Notes: a model not told the origin generated them from the sequence alone. Counted from the stretch's first letter, positions 9,215 through 18,298 are shown. The stretch: 33,315 nucleotides of DNA from an uncultured Lachnospiraceae bacterium (GCA_900546495.1 URDN01000028.1:1-33315), one strand, 5' to 3'. Translations and numbers: made by a program.

Positions 9215-9314
9215 TTTTTCGCTCCCTACATTTTTCTGTAAGCTATTTTAACAATAAGATTATAGTCAAAAATGTATGTCATTCTTCTACACATTTTTGT
9301 AATCCTGTAAAAAA

Positions 9315-9394
9315 GAAAACCATCCACTTCCTCTGATGTTTTCCCATAGATACGTTTATCATAGCTCAAACAAAAAGAAATGTGAATGGTTTTC
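9315..9394 (-). terminator. Possible long-loop terminator downstream of arcA
   Basis: Imperfect inverted arms (GAAAACCATCCACTT at 9315-9329 against AATGTGAATGGTTTTC at 9379-9394) enclose a ~50-nt loop. On the minus strand TTTTCTTTTTT follows the stem. Plausible terminator between arcA and the fumarase operon, but the loop is unusually long. Confidence 0.35.
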
Positions 9395-9430
9395 TAATTA
9401 TATTATTTAGAAATCATGCTTATAATCAAG

Positions 9431-9613
9431 TTCAAGTCAAACGCACGTGAGACTTGGTGCGTGATTCTGGTCAGCGTAAGCTGACATATTCTTCTCAGAA
9501 TCACTGCACATCCTCGCGGAGCGTTTATCTCAGTCGGAGATTGAACTCCCACTGAGAAAGATTTGTTATTACTCACCACTTACAGAAGTGGGAGTCTTAA
9601 CTCAGACTGAGAT
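9431..9613 (-). repeat. Structured dispersed repeat R1, copy B (overlaps the end of arcA)
   Basis: About 183 bp, same orientation as copy A with about a dozen differences, some compensatory in stems. The paired modules (CTCAGTC/GACTGAG, CTCCCACT/AGTGGGAG, GATTCTG/CAGAATC, GTCAGC/GCTGAC) are retained. Its right end lies inside the arcA reading frame and provides the arcA stop codon. Confidence 0.82.
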
Positions 9614-10860
9614 GAAGATATAGAAAATCTCCCCCCTGACAGGTCTTCCCGCTCCAGCGGCATGCTCATACAACGTGGGCCTCCCCGACCTCTGGAAAGC
9701 TCCGAACTTGCCATTTCCAGCACCTCAATGCCATGCTGACGTAAAATCTCATTGGTCACATAATTTCGATCATATACAATAACTTTTCCCGGCTCAATAC
9801 AAAGAGTATTGGAACCATCGTTCCACTGTTCACGCTCAGAAGCAATCCGGTCTTTTCCACCGCATTTGATCAACGTCACTTTATCCAATTCCAGATATTT
9901 TGCAAGAATATCCGAAAGCATCGCATCGGACTCCGTTACTTTCAGCTGTCCTTTCCGATCTCCCGGTTTGATTTCAAAAATACGCAGCGTCTGCATGATA
10001 CCCGGATGAATCGTAAATTTATCATAATCCACCTGCGTGCATACTGTATCCAAATGCATAAATGCACGTACAGCCGGAATATCCAATGCGATAATCGTCT
10101 CAATCTCTGACGCTTTATCCACGAAAATATTCTGTGCCAGAAGTTCAATGGCTTCCGGAGTGGTACGCTGTGAAATTCCAATGGCGATCACTTTATTGCT
10201 CAGGTTCAGGATATCTCCGCCTTCAATAGAAAAATCCATATCCCGATCATAGTAAAACGGTACTTTTCCTGCAAAATCCGGATTATATTTTAAAATATAT
10301 TTTCCGTAAAGTGTTTCCCGTCTTCTGGTTCGGGAATACATCCGGTTCAGACTGACACCGTTTCCTATGCAGGCAAAAGGATCTCTGGTAAAATAAAGGT
10401 TCGGGATCGGATCAAGTAAAAACTGACTTTCTTTTTTCACCAGGCTTACCAGCGGGCAGCTCATTTTTACATTCAATTCCGAAGCTCTGATTCCGGACAT
10501 GGTCTTTAATACCAGTTCCTTTTCATCTTCAATATTTATCAGATACTCATATAGCTGATCGCGGACTTTTGCTGCCGAAGCACCTCCCTCTGCAATAAAT
10601 TCACGGACAAACTGCTCCTTTTTCTCTGGATTTTTTAACACTTCTGCCGTCATATCTTCCAGATATACGACTTCCACTCCCTGTCCCCGCATGATTTCTG
10701 CAAACATATCATGTTCGATTTTTGCGGTTTTCAGATAAGGAATATCATCAAATAAAAGTCTCTCCAGATCTTCCGGAACCAGATGCTCCAGCTCCTGCCC
10801 TGGTCTGTGAAGCATTACTTTTTTCAGTTTTCCAATTTCGCTTTTTACATGGATTGCCAT
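9580..10860 (-). CDS. arcA: Arginine deiminase with repeat-derived C-terminal extension
   Basis: 426 residues, cytoplasmic. Hydrolyses L-arginine to citrulline and ammonia. Family motifs are intact: FTRDPFACIGNGVSLNRM, EGGDIL, HLDTVCTQVD with the catalytic His, GSNTLCIEPG, and RGRGGPRCMSMP with nucleophile Cys ~397. Typical ArcA proteins (~405-410 residues) end a few residues after MSMPL-RED. Here about 19 extra residues follow, and the last ~11 (416-426) are encoded by R1 copy B, including the TAA at 9580-9582. No arcB or arcC is next to it. It lies 42 bp after the MATE gene on the same strand, so the two are probably co-transcribed, although GGAGG gives it its own ribosome site. Confidence 0.93.
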   Translation of the reverse strand: MAIHVKSEIGKLKKVMLHRPGQELEHLVPEDLERLLFDDIPYLKTAKIEHDMFAEIMRGQGVEVVYLEDMTAEVLKNPEKKEQFVREFIAEGGASAAKVRDQLYEYLINIEDEKELVLKTMSGIRASELNVKMSCPLVSLVKKESQFLLDPIPNLYFTRDPFACIGNGVSLNRMYSRTRRRETLYGKYILKYNPDFAGKVPFYYDRDMDFSIEGGDILNLSNKVIAIGISQRTTPEAIELLAQNIFVDKASEIETIIALDIPAVRAFMHLDTVCTQVDYDKFTIHPGIMQTLRIFEIKPGDRKGQLKVTESDAMLSDILAKYLELDKVTLIKCGGKDRIASEREQWNDGSNTLCIEPGKVIVYDRNYVTNEILRQHGIEVLEMASSELSRGRGGPRCMSMPLEREDLSGGRFSISSSQSELRLPLL

Positions 10861-10902
10861 TTTACGGCGTCCTCCTTCTCCCGTTCATTCATAACGTACA
10901 TT

Positions 10903-12243
10903 TTATCCCAAAATATAATTTTTTTCACTCTTTTTTATAAAATATTTCACATGCATACAGACTGACAGGACTAATGTACACAGTTCCGAGGAAGGAATCG
11001 CGATCCACGCACCGTTCAAGCCCAGTACGTGCGGCAACACAAGTAAAAATAAAACGGTAAAAAGCAATGTCCTGCAAAAAGAAATCAGCGCAGATACTTT
11101 TCCATTAGACAGAGCGGTAAAAAATCCGGAAGATGCAATGTTAACTCCACTGAACAGAAAATTTATTGCAAAAATCTGAAATCCTACAGAGGCCAGTTTC
11201 CATGTTCCCGGATCCTTTGTAAATATCGAAACTATTGGTTTTGCCAGAAGTGCAGCGACCACAGTGATCACAACAGATGATAGCACTACAAAAATAAAAG
11301 TTGTCTTATATATCCGTTTCAGCTGAGCTTTATTTTGTGCACCATACTGAAAACCGACAATCGGAGCAATTCCAACAGCAAATCCCAGATGAAATGAATT
11401 AAACAAAAATTCTCCATACAAAATGATCGTGATGGCAGCCACACCATTTGCACCGGCCAGCCGCATCATAACTGAATTAAATAAAAACGTGATAATAGCT
11501 GCTGCCAGCTGAGATACCATTTCGGAAGAGCCATTATAGCATGCATGAAAAAAATCTCCAACTTTCACACGAAACCGTGTAAAACAAAGTCCCTTTTTAT
11601 TTGTGAAAAAGAAAATCAATCCCGCAATTGCCGGTATCGACTGACCAAGTCCGGTTGCCAGCGCTGCACCGCTGATTCCCAGATGGCAATGCACGATCAT
11701 TACATAATCCAGCACTGCATTTAAAACTCCTGCTAAAATGATCAGAACCAGTCCCAGTGTCGGACGCTCTGCAGTTACCAGATAACACTGAAACAAAGAC
11801 TGTAACATACAAGCCGGAGCAAAAAATGCAAGAATCATCAGATAGTTTCTGCAATATGGCAGTAATTCATCGGTAGAACCAAGCAGATAGCAGATCTGAT
11901 CCAGAAAAATCAGCGTGATCAGCATAATCACCACACTGACAATTAAAGTAATGACCACAAACATGGTAAGCCTTTCTTTGGCTTCTTTCTTTTTTCCTTC
12001 TCCCAGATATTTACTGATGATAGCATTTCCACCAGTCGCAAGCATCGTTGCAATTGCGATCATAATATTTACAACCGGGTACACAATATTAGTTGCAGAT
12101 AATGCATTACTTCCCACAAAACGTGATACAAACATTCCATCAATGATCGTATACAACGACATAAACATCATCATAATGATGGATGGTGCCGCAAATCGCA
12201 ACAATTTCAAAGGAGTAAACTCTTGGTTCAAAGACATACTCAT
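10903..12243 (-). CDS. MATE-family multidrug/cation antiporter
   Basis: 446 residues with about 12 predicted membrane helices in two homologous halves. The opening LKLLRFAAPSIIMMMFMSLYTIIDGMFVSRFVG is the classic MatE signature, and MATE-type P-S-Q and PxxGFQYGA motifs recur. It should export drugs or metabolites using a Na+ or H+ gradient. The start ATG lies behind GCAGGTG. Its promoter is a MerR-type element with an overlong 19-bp spacer (12370-12400), facing the MerR gene, so it is the likely main target of that regulator. arcA follows 42 bp downstream. Confidence 0.92.
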   Translation of the reverse strand: MSMSLNQEFTPLKLLRFAAPSIIMMMFMSLYTIIDGMFVSRFVGSNALSATNIVYPVVNIMIAIATMLATGGNAIISKYLGEGKKKEAKERLTMFVVITLIVSVVIMLITLIFLDQICYLLGSTDELLPYCRNYLMILAFFAPACMLQSLFQCYLVTAERPTLGLVLIILAGVLNAVLDYVMIVHCHLGISGAALATGLGQSIPAIAGLIFFFTNKKGLCFTRFRVKVGDFFHACYNGSSEMVSQLAAAIITFLFNSVMMRLAGANGVAAITIILYGEFLFNSFHLGFAVGIAPIVGFQYGAQNKAQLKRIYKTTFIFVVLSSVVITVVAALLAKPIVSIFTKDPGTWKLASVGFQIFAINFLFSGVNIASSGFFTALSNGKVSALISFCRTLLFTVLFLLVLPHVLGLNGAWIAIPSSELCTLVLSVCMHVKYFIKKSEKNYILG

Positions 12244-12369
12244 AAAAACACCTGCTTTCTCAAACTTACATACTTTTTTATAATACTTCTATCCGTTATC
12301 TGCACATTTTCACCATATGATACAACATGACAAATGTACTTTTTCACCTTTTATATCTTGACTTCTGAC

Positions 12370-12400
12370 AGCATATACTATAGGGTAACCCTATAGTCAA
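12370..12400 (-). promoter_or_regulatory. MerR-type promoter and operator for the MATE gene
   Basis: On the minus strand -35 TTGACT (12395-12400) and -10 TATGCT (12370-12375) are separated by 19 bp instead of 17. Across the spacer lies a perfect dyad at 12377-12397: ACTATAGGGT and ACCCTATAGT around one central base. MerR proteins activate by untwisting exactly such 19-20 bp spacers. The divergent MerR gene starts 116 bp away. Confidence 0.88.
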
Positions 12401-12515
12401 GCAGATTTTTACAACATGTCTGCAGGAGATTTTTTACATCATTATCAAATTATAATCTACTCAAATCACAGGATGCCTATAGATTGCAATTACAAGACAG
12501 GAGAAGTTAAAGTAT

Positions 12516-13331
12516 ATGGAACGCAAAGATTATCTGACCACCGGCGAACTGACCCAGCTCATGGGTATTACAAAGCATACACTTTTTCATTATGATGACA
12601 TAGGTCTGTTTCAACCGAAATATATTAACGAAAAGGGTTATCGGTTTTATTCCATCGATCAGATTGATATTTTAAACACAATTCTGGTTTTGCGTGATCT
12701 CGACATGCCATTAAAGGAAATTCAAACATATGTTTCACAGCGAACCCCAGAACTTTTTCAGCAGATATTTCTGGAACATGAAGCACAGATTGCAAAGCAG
12801 ATTAAGAAACTACAATCCATGAAAAAATGGATGCAGCAACAGAGAAACAAGATTCAGATTGCGGAACAGACCGATTTTTCAAAAATTGAAATCACGACTT
12901 ATCCGGACTGTTACTATCTTTACAGAGAGGCAGAGCCAAATTCTAATCAGTCTTTTTCCAAAAATCTCAATAAGCTGATTTCATTGTTACAAAAGACCAA
13001 TCCTTATCTGGATTATGATATTGCTTATTTTCAGTACGGAAAAAATGTGGAACATGGTATTTACGATGCCTATGATAATGTTGCTCTGCTCATGGAACAG
13101 AAGCCTGCAATAAAAAACTGCCAGATACTTCCCGCTGGAAAATATCTGACAGCCTATCATGTCGGTCATTGGAATACAATCGGTGAGACTTATGAACGAA
13201 TGCTGAATTATAAAAAACAGCATCAGCTTAAGACCAGTGATCTTTACATTGAATACGACGTGGTAAATAATTTTATCACCAAAAATGAAACTGAATTTGT
13301 GGCGAAAGTTGAAGTAGAAATTATTGAGTAA
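12516..13331 (+). CDS. MerR-family regulator with C-terminal effector-binding (GyrI/BmrR-like) domain
   Basis: 271 residues. The N-terminal winged helix (~7-75: LTTGELTQLMGITKHTLFHYDDIGLF, GYRFYSIDQID) is MerR-type. A dimerisation coiled coil spans ~95-122, and a GyrI-like effector domain follows (~128-270, with AGKYLTAYHVGHWNTIGETYERM). BmrR/TipA-like members bind drugs and activate exporter genes. The divergent MATE gene and the dyad between them support that role here. The ATG follows AGGAG. Effector unknown. Confidence 0.9.
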   Translation: MERKDYLTTGELTQLMGITKHTLFHYDDIGLFQPKYINEKGYRFYSIDQIDILNTILVLRDLDMPLKEIQTYVSQRTPELFQQIFLEHEAQIAKQIKKLQSMKKWMQQQRNKIQIAEQTDFSKIEITTYPDCYYLYREAEPNSNQSFSKNLNKLISLLQKTNPYLDYDIAYFQYGKNVEHGIYDAYDNVALLMEQKPAIKNCQILPAGKYLTAYHVGHWNTIGETYERMLNYKKQHQLKTSDLYIEYDVVNNFITKNETEFVAKVEVEIIE

Positions 13332-13367
13332 TATATATGCAAATTCTAAAAAGGTAAATTGACCGCA

Positions 13368-14249
13368 TTAACTTAAAGTTGCTTTTAATCCCAACTCAGT
13401 TTCTGCCAGTTCCAGTAAAAGAGGGTGCTCATCTCCCGGTTGATTTGGATAATGCAGCAGGTATTTTAACGCACCTTCTTTTGTGTGGAAAAACATCCCA
13501 TGCCCACCATCTGGACCAAAAACAATCTGCTCCAAATGTCTCCACGGTCCTTCTATTTTTCCGGAATCAGAAACTGCCTGACCAACGGTATAACCTTTTT
13601 CGCCCCAACTGGACCAGAGAATCAGTAATTTACCATTCTGTTGACGATACACTGCCGGACCATCTGTAAAATATACATCACCATCCATTCCAAATTCTGC
13701 TTTTGCAAAAGGTACCGGGACAGCCCAACCAGCATCTTTTGCAGAAAATAATGTGATAATTTTGCCTTTTATACAACTGAGATTTTCTTCCAGTTCAACC
13801 ATACACATATCACCATCCGGAACATCCTCAAAAGAATGAGAAAATATGAGATAAATTTTTCCCTTTTCCTGATAAAGCATCCCATCAATACAATTCCAAT
13901 TGTCTGGTGTCAGCGGTTTTGCGGTCATAATCTGAAATGTTCCATCTGGTGTATCTGACTGTAAAATCTGAATGCCCTTATGTTTTTCACTGCCAAATGT
14001 GGCAACCAGATAATACTTTCCATTAATTTCATAACATTCCGGAGCCCAGAAACAACGATCTGCCCAAAAATCTTCCGGCTTGTGAAAAATTTCAAATGGT
14101 CCTTCCCAGTTCTCCAGATCCTTACTTTTAAAACAGTCAAATCCTTCTGCCGCTCCCCAACAGGTCTCTGCTCTGGTTCCGTACATATAGTACCAGTCTC
14201 CACTACACAAGATATATGGATCTCTTATATTAATATCTGTTAACTTCAT
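13368..14249 (-). CDS. Cytoplasmic glycoside hydrolase, family 43-like
   Basis: 293 residues without a signal peptide. The five-bladed beta-propeller pattern of GH43 is visible: the catalytic base Asp in NIRDPYI (D10), WAPECYEINGKYYLVAT, the pKa-modulating Asp in NCIDGMLY (~122) and the general acid Glu in GKIEGPW (~233). The enzyme likely splits imported arabinose- or xylose-containing oligosaccharides inside the cell. It starts 16 bp after the GPH symporter gene, so import and cleavage are coupled in one operon controlled by the divergent AraC regulator. The exact linkage cannot be read from sequence. Confidence 0.87.
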   Translation of the reverse strand: MKLTDINIRDPYILCSGDWYYMYGTRAETCWGAAEGFDCFKSKDLENWEGPFEIFHKPEDFWADRCFWAPECYEINGKYYLVATFGSEKHKGIQILQSDTPDGTFQIMTAKPLTPDNWNCIDGMLYQEKGKIYLIFSHSFEDVPDGDMCMVELEENLSCIKGKIITLFSAKDAGWAVPVPFAKAEFGMDGDVYFTDGPAVYRQQNGKLLILWSSWGEKGYTVGQAVSDSGKIEGPWRHLEQIVFGPDGGHGMFFHTKEGALKYLLHYPNQPGDEHPLLLELAETELGLKATLS

Positions 14250-14265
14250 TTCATTCCTCTAAATA

Positions 14266-15624
14266 TTACTTATTTTCTGTATGCTGTTTTTCATATACAG
14301 CTCTTACTTTCTGTCTGACTTCATCCGTGATCGGATATTTCACCAATGCTAAAATAATGACAACTCCACAAATAGCCGGAACCACAAATCTTGCAACCGT
14401 GATTCCCGTGATAACCGCCTGTGGCTCTTGTCCAATGGCATTTGCAATATATCCTGTCGCTGCAAGTGTAAAACTTACAATTGCACTGGAAATTGCAATA
14501 CCTGCTTTATTTGAAAATCCTTTCAAAGCTGCCATCGTTCCATTTACAACTCTTCCAGAATCAATTAATACCAAATCTGTCATTTCTGTCATCATCATTG
14601 CACTAAACGGCATGGATGCAGTTGCAAACATAGATGCAACGCCAGAGCAGACAAATAATACCGCCATGTTTCCATGGAAAATTACGATTAAAATATCACA
14701 TATAATTACCGCAACCTGAGAAATTGCAAATGCTTTTTGTGTCTTGTGGAATAATCTCATAAACAATGGAACAATAATAACAATTCCAAGAAGTCCAACC
14801 AGTGAAACATCCAACATGTACACAGAGATCAGATCCGGTCTGCATAAACAGTACATGATGTAATACACAGAAGATGACATCATTATATTATATGCGGTAT
14901 ACGCTGCCAGCCAGACAGCAATCACACTTAACAGACCTTTTACATGAAATAAATTTTTAATTTCTTCCAGCAGTGGCTTCTGCTCATTATGTTGTACACA
15001 AGTCTCTTTTGTTGTTGCAAAGCACATCCAACATGTAATTGTCATGATAACACCAGCCAGACCTACAACGATCATGTATCCCTTTGCTGTATTATCTCCG
15101 CCGAACAAAGAAACCAGTGCCAGACCAAAAGAAGTTGCAATGGTTGTGCAAATTCCCATAACCATTGTATATGCGTTGATCATTTTGCTTCTCTCTGATG
15201 GTTCATCTGTAACAGCATTGATAAGTGCACCACTTGGAATTTCAATGGCAGTTCTGAGCATCCCGTACAAAATATAAAAGACAGCTGTCCATATGATTTT
15301 TCCATGTGTTCCAATATTTGGGCTTGCAAACAATAACACAACAACAACCGTCAAAATCGCTGGAATAAACAAAAAATACGGTCTGTACTTTCCCCAACGG
15401 CTCTTTGTTCTGTCAGCAATCGTTCCCATCATCGGATCATTAATTGCATCCCATACAGAAGCAACTACAGTAATCACACCAACAGCTCCTGCCGGTACTC
15501 CAAACGTATCTGTCAGGAAGATCATCAGATACGCCCCAACTAAAGAACCCATGATCTGATATCCACTTCCGGTTGCCAATGCATAAGACAAAATCGTTGA
15601 CAACTTTAATTTTTCTCTTTTCAT
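14266..15624 (-). CDS. GPH-family (MelB/XynB-like) glycoside:cation symporter
   Basis: 452 residues, about 12 membrane helices. The N-terminal LSTILSYALATGSGYQI, the loop DRTKSRWGKYRPYFL after helix 3 and the DAINDPMMG motif are diagnostic of the glycoside-pentoside-hexuronide symporters, where the Asp residues co-ordinate the cation. A strong AGGAGG precedes the ATG. Paired with the GH43 enzyme it probably imports short pentose-containing oligosaccharides or glycosides. First gene of the operon. Confidence 0.92.
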   Translation of the reverse strand: MKREKLKLSTILSYALATGSGYQIMGSLVGAYLMIFLTDTFGVPAGAVGVITVVASVWDAINDPMMGTIADRTKSRWGKYRPYFLFIPAILTVVVVLLFASPNIGTHGKIIWTAVFYILYGMLRTAIEIPSGALINAVTDEPSERSKMINAYTMVMGICTTIATSFGLALVSLFGGDNTAKGYMIVVGLAGVIMTITCWMCFATTKETCVQHNEQKPLLEEIKNLFHVKGLLSVIAVWLAAYTAYNIMMSSSVYYIMYCLCRPDLISVYMLDVSLVGLLGIVIIVPLFMRLFHKTQKAFAISQVAVIICDILIVIFHGNMAVLFVCSGVASMFATASMPFSAMMMTEMTDLVLIDSGRVVNGTMAALKGFSNKAGIAISSAIVSFTLAATGYIANAIGQEPQAVITGITVARFVVPAICGVVIILALVKYPITDEVRQKVRAVYEKQHTENK

Positions 15625-15672
15625 AACAAACCTCCTGCTTGTTTTCTTTTGATGATGAGATTATAATCTATA

Positions 15673-15693
15673 ATGTCACAAATTTTATGACAT
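15673..15693. promoter_or_regulatory. Candidate operator between the GPH/GH43 operon and its AraC regulator
   Basis: Palindrome ATGTCA-9 bp-TGACAT in the divergent intergenic region. A third half-site, ATGACA, occurs at 15708-15713. TATAAT-like sequences lie between the palindrome and the symporter gene. It is placed where an AraC-type activator would bind. Based on position and symmetry only. Confidence 0.45.
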
Positions 15694-15806
15694 TTATTTC
15701 AAAAGAAATGACACAAAAAACTCATTCACATATTCATTCTTATACGGTTGGAATGACTCATTTAGAAAAATTCCGAAAGTAGCTGTTGCAAAAGGAGACA
15801 GTTATC

Positions 15807-16874
15807 ATGATATCAGAGAACAATTTTCTTCCACTTAATGACACTGAACATTTTTTAAAAAATTTTTTGAAAAAATTTCCGGTTTATCAGACCAAAATCA
15901 TTAATCCCTTAGCAAATGAGCAGGATTATATATATCTGCTGCATTTGCTGGAAGCGGAATGGCACAAGCAGCTCCCGGATCAGACTTTTTTTCTCACCGG
16001 TTCATCCGGACATCTTTCTGAAGATTTTTTTATCCCGGAAAATCAAAATGTCTGTATTTTGAAAAATCTGAGATATATGCCACTGCTGATGCATTCCCAT
16101 CAGTTTATTGAGATCAATTATGTTCTGAAAAGTGATCACAGCCTGCTGATTGATGCGGAGAAATCCACCCCACTTCAGGATGGGGATATTATTTTATGTC
16201 CTCCAAACCTTCAGCACACATTTCAGACACAAAATAAAAACAGCATCATTGTTGATTTCATTCTGCGTGTCACAACATTTGATACTGTTTTCTTTCATTT
16301 GCTGAATAACAATAATTATTTATCCACACTGTTTTCCAATGTGATTTACGGAGATTCTAACGGCTATATTATCTGGCACTGTCAGAATGACTCTGCATTA
16401 AAAGAATTGGTCTTAAAGGTCTATGAAGAATGGGAAAATAATCTAAAATACTGCGATAAAATGATTGAGCTGCTTGTCATGGAATTTATTCTGATTCTTA
16501 TGCGTTCCCATGAAGATGAAGCTGTTTTTTCCACTTCATATATCAATAATTCTGATGAAAATTTCCGTTCCCTGCTGAATTATATGCAAATGCATTACCA
16601 GACAGTTGCACTGTCAAAACTTGCTCTTGCTTTCAATTACAGTGAACGCCAGGTCATCCGTATTTTCAAAAAAAATACCGGGAAAGGCTTTTCTGAACTT
16701 CTAACGGAAATCCGCATGAATAAAGCCATCCAATTGCTGAAAAACAAAGATATTCCAATTAATGGCATCGCATCCATGCTCGGATATTCCAGCACCTACT
16801 ATTTTAACAAAGTATTTCTGGAAACATTTACATTCTCACCGGAATCTTTTCGGAAACGAATTTCTCAGACATAA
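15807..16874 (+). CDS. AraC-family transcriptional regulator
   Basis: 355 residues from the ATG at 15807, which lies 8 nt after AGGAGA; an in-frame TTG 7 codons upstream is less likely. The N-terminal ~200 residues contain a cupin-like ligand-binding fold (LMHSHQFIEINYVL, LQDGDIILCPPNLQHTF). The C-terminal ~100 residues hold two helix-turn-helix units (LSKLALAFNYSERQVIRIFKKNTG, and INGIASMLGYSSTYYFNKVFLETF followed by SPESFRKR). Divergent from the symporter/GH43 operon, its likely target, with the sugar or a derivative as effector. Its 3' end overlaps the convergent CDF gene by 10 bp. Confidence 0.9.
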   Translation: MISENNFLPLNDTEHFLKNFLKKFPVYQTKIINPLANEQDYIYLLHLLEAEWHKQLPDQTFFLTGSSGHLSEDFFIPENQNVCILKNLRYMPLLMHSHQFIEINYVLKSDHSLLIDAEKSTPLQDGDIILCPPNLQHTFQTQNKNSIIVDFILRVTTFDTVFFHLLNNNNYLSTLFSNVIYGDSNGYIIWHCQNDSALKELVLKVYEEWENNLKYCDKMIELLVMEFILILMRSHEDEAVFSTSYINNSDENFRSLLNYMQMHYQTVALSKLALAFNYSERQVIRIFKKNTGKGFSELLTEIRMNKAIQLLKNKDIPINGIASMLGYSSTYYFNKVFLETFTFSPESFRKRISQT

Positions 16875-18034
16875 CTCTGCTCTACTTTGATCACACAGCG
16901 ATAGCGCGGATTCCATTCTGCCACACGTTTCTGCAGATAAGATGAAATCTCGCCATCGCTGCTTTTAAATCCAGCCGGTTTTACACAGTCAAAAATTACA
17001 TTACTGGACTCATTTCCCGGAACCAGACGGACTTCGTGAATGGAAAGTCTCTCATCAAACTCCTTTGCAGCCTTGCTGACAAAAGCTCGGATTTCTGCCA
17101 CTTCCGCATTTTCCTCAACGATCGGATCATAGTGAATTGTCAGGATCATATGCTCCTGTTCCTGAAAATCACGCTCGATCTCATCCATGACCTCATGTGC
17201 CTCAATGACAGGTGTTTCTGCCGGAAATTCCACATGCACCGTGGCAAACAGATTTCCCGGGCCGTAATCATGGATCATCAGATCATGCACTCCGATTACT
17301 CCCGGATATGACTGAATTTTCTCCGTAATATGATTGACAAATTCTGCTGCCGGTACTTTTCCAAGCAGCGGACTTAACGTTTCTTTGATCAGTCCAATAC
17401 CACTGTACAAAATAAATACAGCCACACCGATACCGGCAATACCATCAATAATATTTAACCCTGTCACCTTACATAAAATAGTTGCAACTACAACAGCTGA
17501 CGTAGAAATCACATCATTTCGACTGTCTGCCGCCGTCGCGATCAGTGTATCGGATTCGATTCTCATACCAATTTTCTTATTAAAAATACTCATCCACAGT
17601 TTTACACAAATGGAAATAAGAAGTACTACGATCATCAGCACATTGCAATCCACTTCTGACGGATGAATGACTTTCAAAATACTTTCTTTTGCCAGTGACA
17701 AGCCGATAGCCACGATAATGACACAGACCACAAGTCCCGCCAGATACTCATACCGCGCATGACCATACGGATGCTCCTCATCTGCTTTTTTTGATCCCAG
17801 TTTAAATCCAAGCAGACTGACAATATTGCTGGACGCATCACTTAAGTTATTTACCGCATCTGCTGCAATTGCGATGGATCCGAATAACGTTCCGATAATA
17901 TATTTTCCAGCAAACAGCAGCACATTACATAAAATACCTACAATTCCTGCCAGATTTCCATAGGCCAGTCGAACCTTGGTATTCTTTGTATCTTTATTAT
18001 TTTTTACAAATAATTTTATCAGTAATTCTGTCAT
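16865..18034 (-). CDS. Cation diffusion facilitator (CDF) family metal exporter
   Basis: 389 residues with six membrane helices and a cytoplasmic C-terminal ferredoxin-like domain (~225-310, HDLMIHDYGPGNLFATVHVEFPA). CDF hallmarks: ADAVNNLSDASSN in TM2 (N62/D66 occupy the metal-site positions), HPYGHARYEYLAG between TM2 and TM3, and AADSRNDVIST in TM5. An additional ~70-residue C-terminal part follows the usual end. It exports divalent metal (Zn, Mn, Fe or similar) in exchange for protons. The Asn in TM2 differs from the His/Asp seen in well-studied Zn exporters, so the ion is uncertain. Converges on the AraC gene. Confidence 0.9.
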   Translation of the reverse strand: MTELLIKLFVKNNKDTKNTKVRLAYGNLAGIVGILCNVLLFAGKYIIGTLFGSIAIAADAVNNLSDASSNIVSLLGFKLGSKKADEEHPYGHARYEYLAGLVVCVIIVAIGLSLAKESILKVIHPSEVDCNVLMIVVLLISICVKLWMSIFNKKIGMRIESDTLIATAADSRNDVISTSAVVVATILCKVTGLNIIDGIAGIGVAVFILYSGIGLIKETLSPLLGKVPAAEFVNHITEKIQSYPGVIGVHDLMIHDYGPGNLFATVHVEFPAETPVIEAHEVMDEIERDFQEQEHMILTIHYDPIVEENAEVAEIRAFVSKAAKEFDERLSIHEVRLVPGNESSNVIFDCVKPAGFKSSDGEISSYLQKRVAEWNPRYRCVIKVEQSYV

Positions 18035-18193
18035 ATTTTGTCACTCTCTCTTTCTCCCTGTTATTCCCAAAAATCATATTCTGAGATAGTTACCAATTCC
18101 AGTTATTCCCGTCCCACTTATCTTCTATAATGCTTACCATTTTTTTATATTTCTTACAAAAGATACGCTATTCTAACTCTCTATATATTAAGA

Positions 18194-18225
18194 AAAGCAC
18201 CTCAGAAATTGCTCTGAGATGCTTT
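18194..18225. terminator. Hairpin with T-runs on both sides, between tRNA-Lys and the CDF gene
   Basis: AAGCA-C-CTCAGA pairs with TCTGAG-A-TGCTT with one mismatch, followed on the minus strand by TTTTCTT. Likely a back-up terminator for leftward transcription from tRNA-Lys, protecting the CDF promoter. Confidence 0.6.
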
Positions 18226-18253
18226 ATATTCATATTTTCTATTTTATATAGTA

Positions 18254-18298
18254 AAAAAGTCATCCGCTTGGATGACCTTATATAATGCGCCTTCAGGG
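18254..18298 (-). repeat. Direct duplication of the tRNA-Lys 3' end plus terminator, distal copy
   Basis: 45 bp matching 18390-18435 with about two differences. It contains the last 13 nt of tRNA-Lys, TTATATAA and the GTCATCC-gctt-GGATGAC hairpin. The copies are 136 bp apart. Such partial tRNA 3' duplications are the usual footprint of integrase attachment sites, but no integrase is near. Confidence 0.75.
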
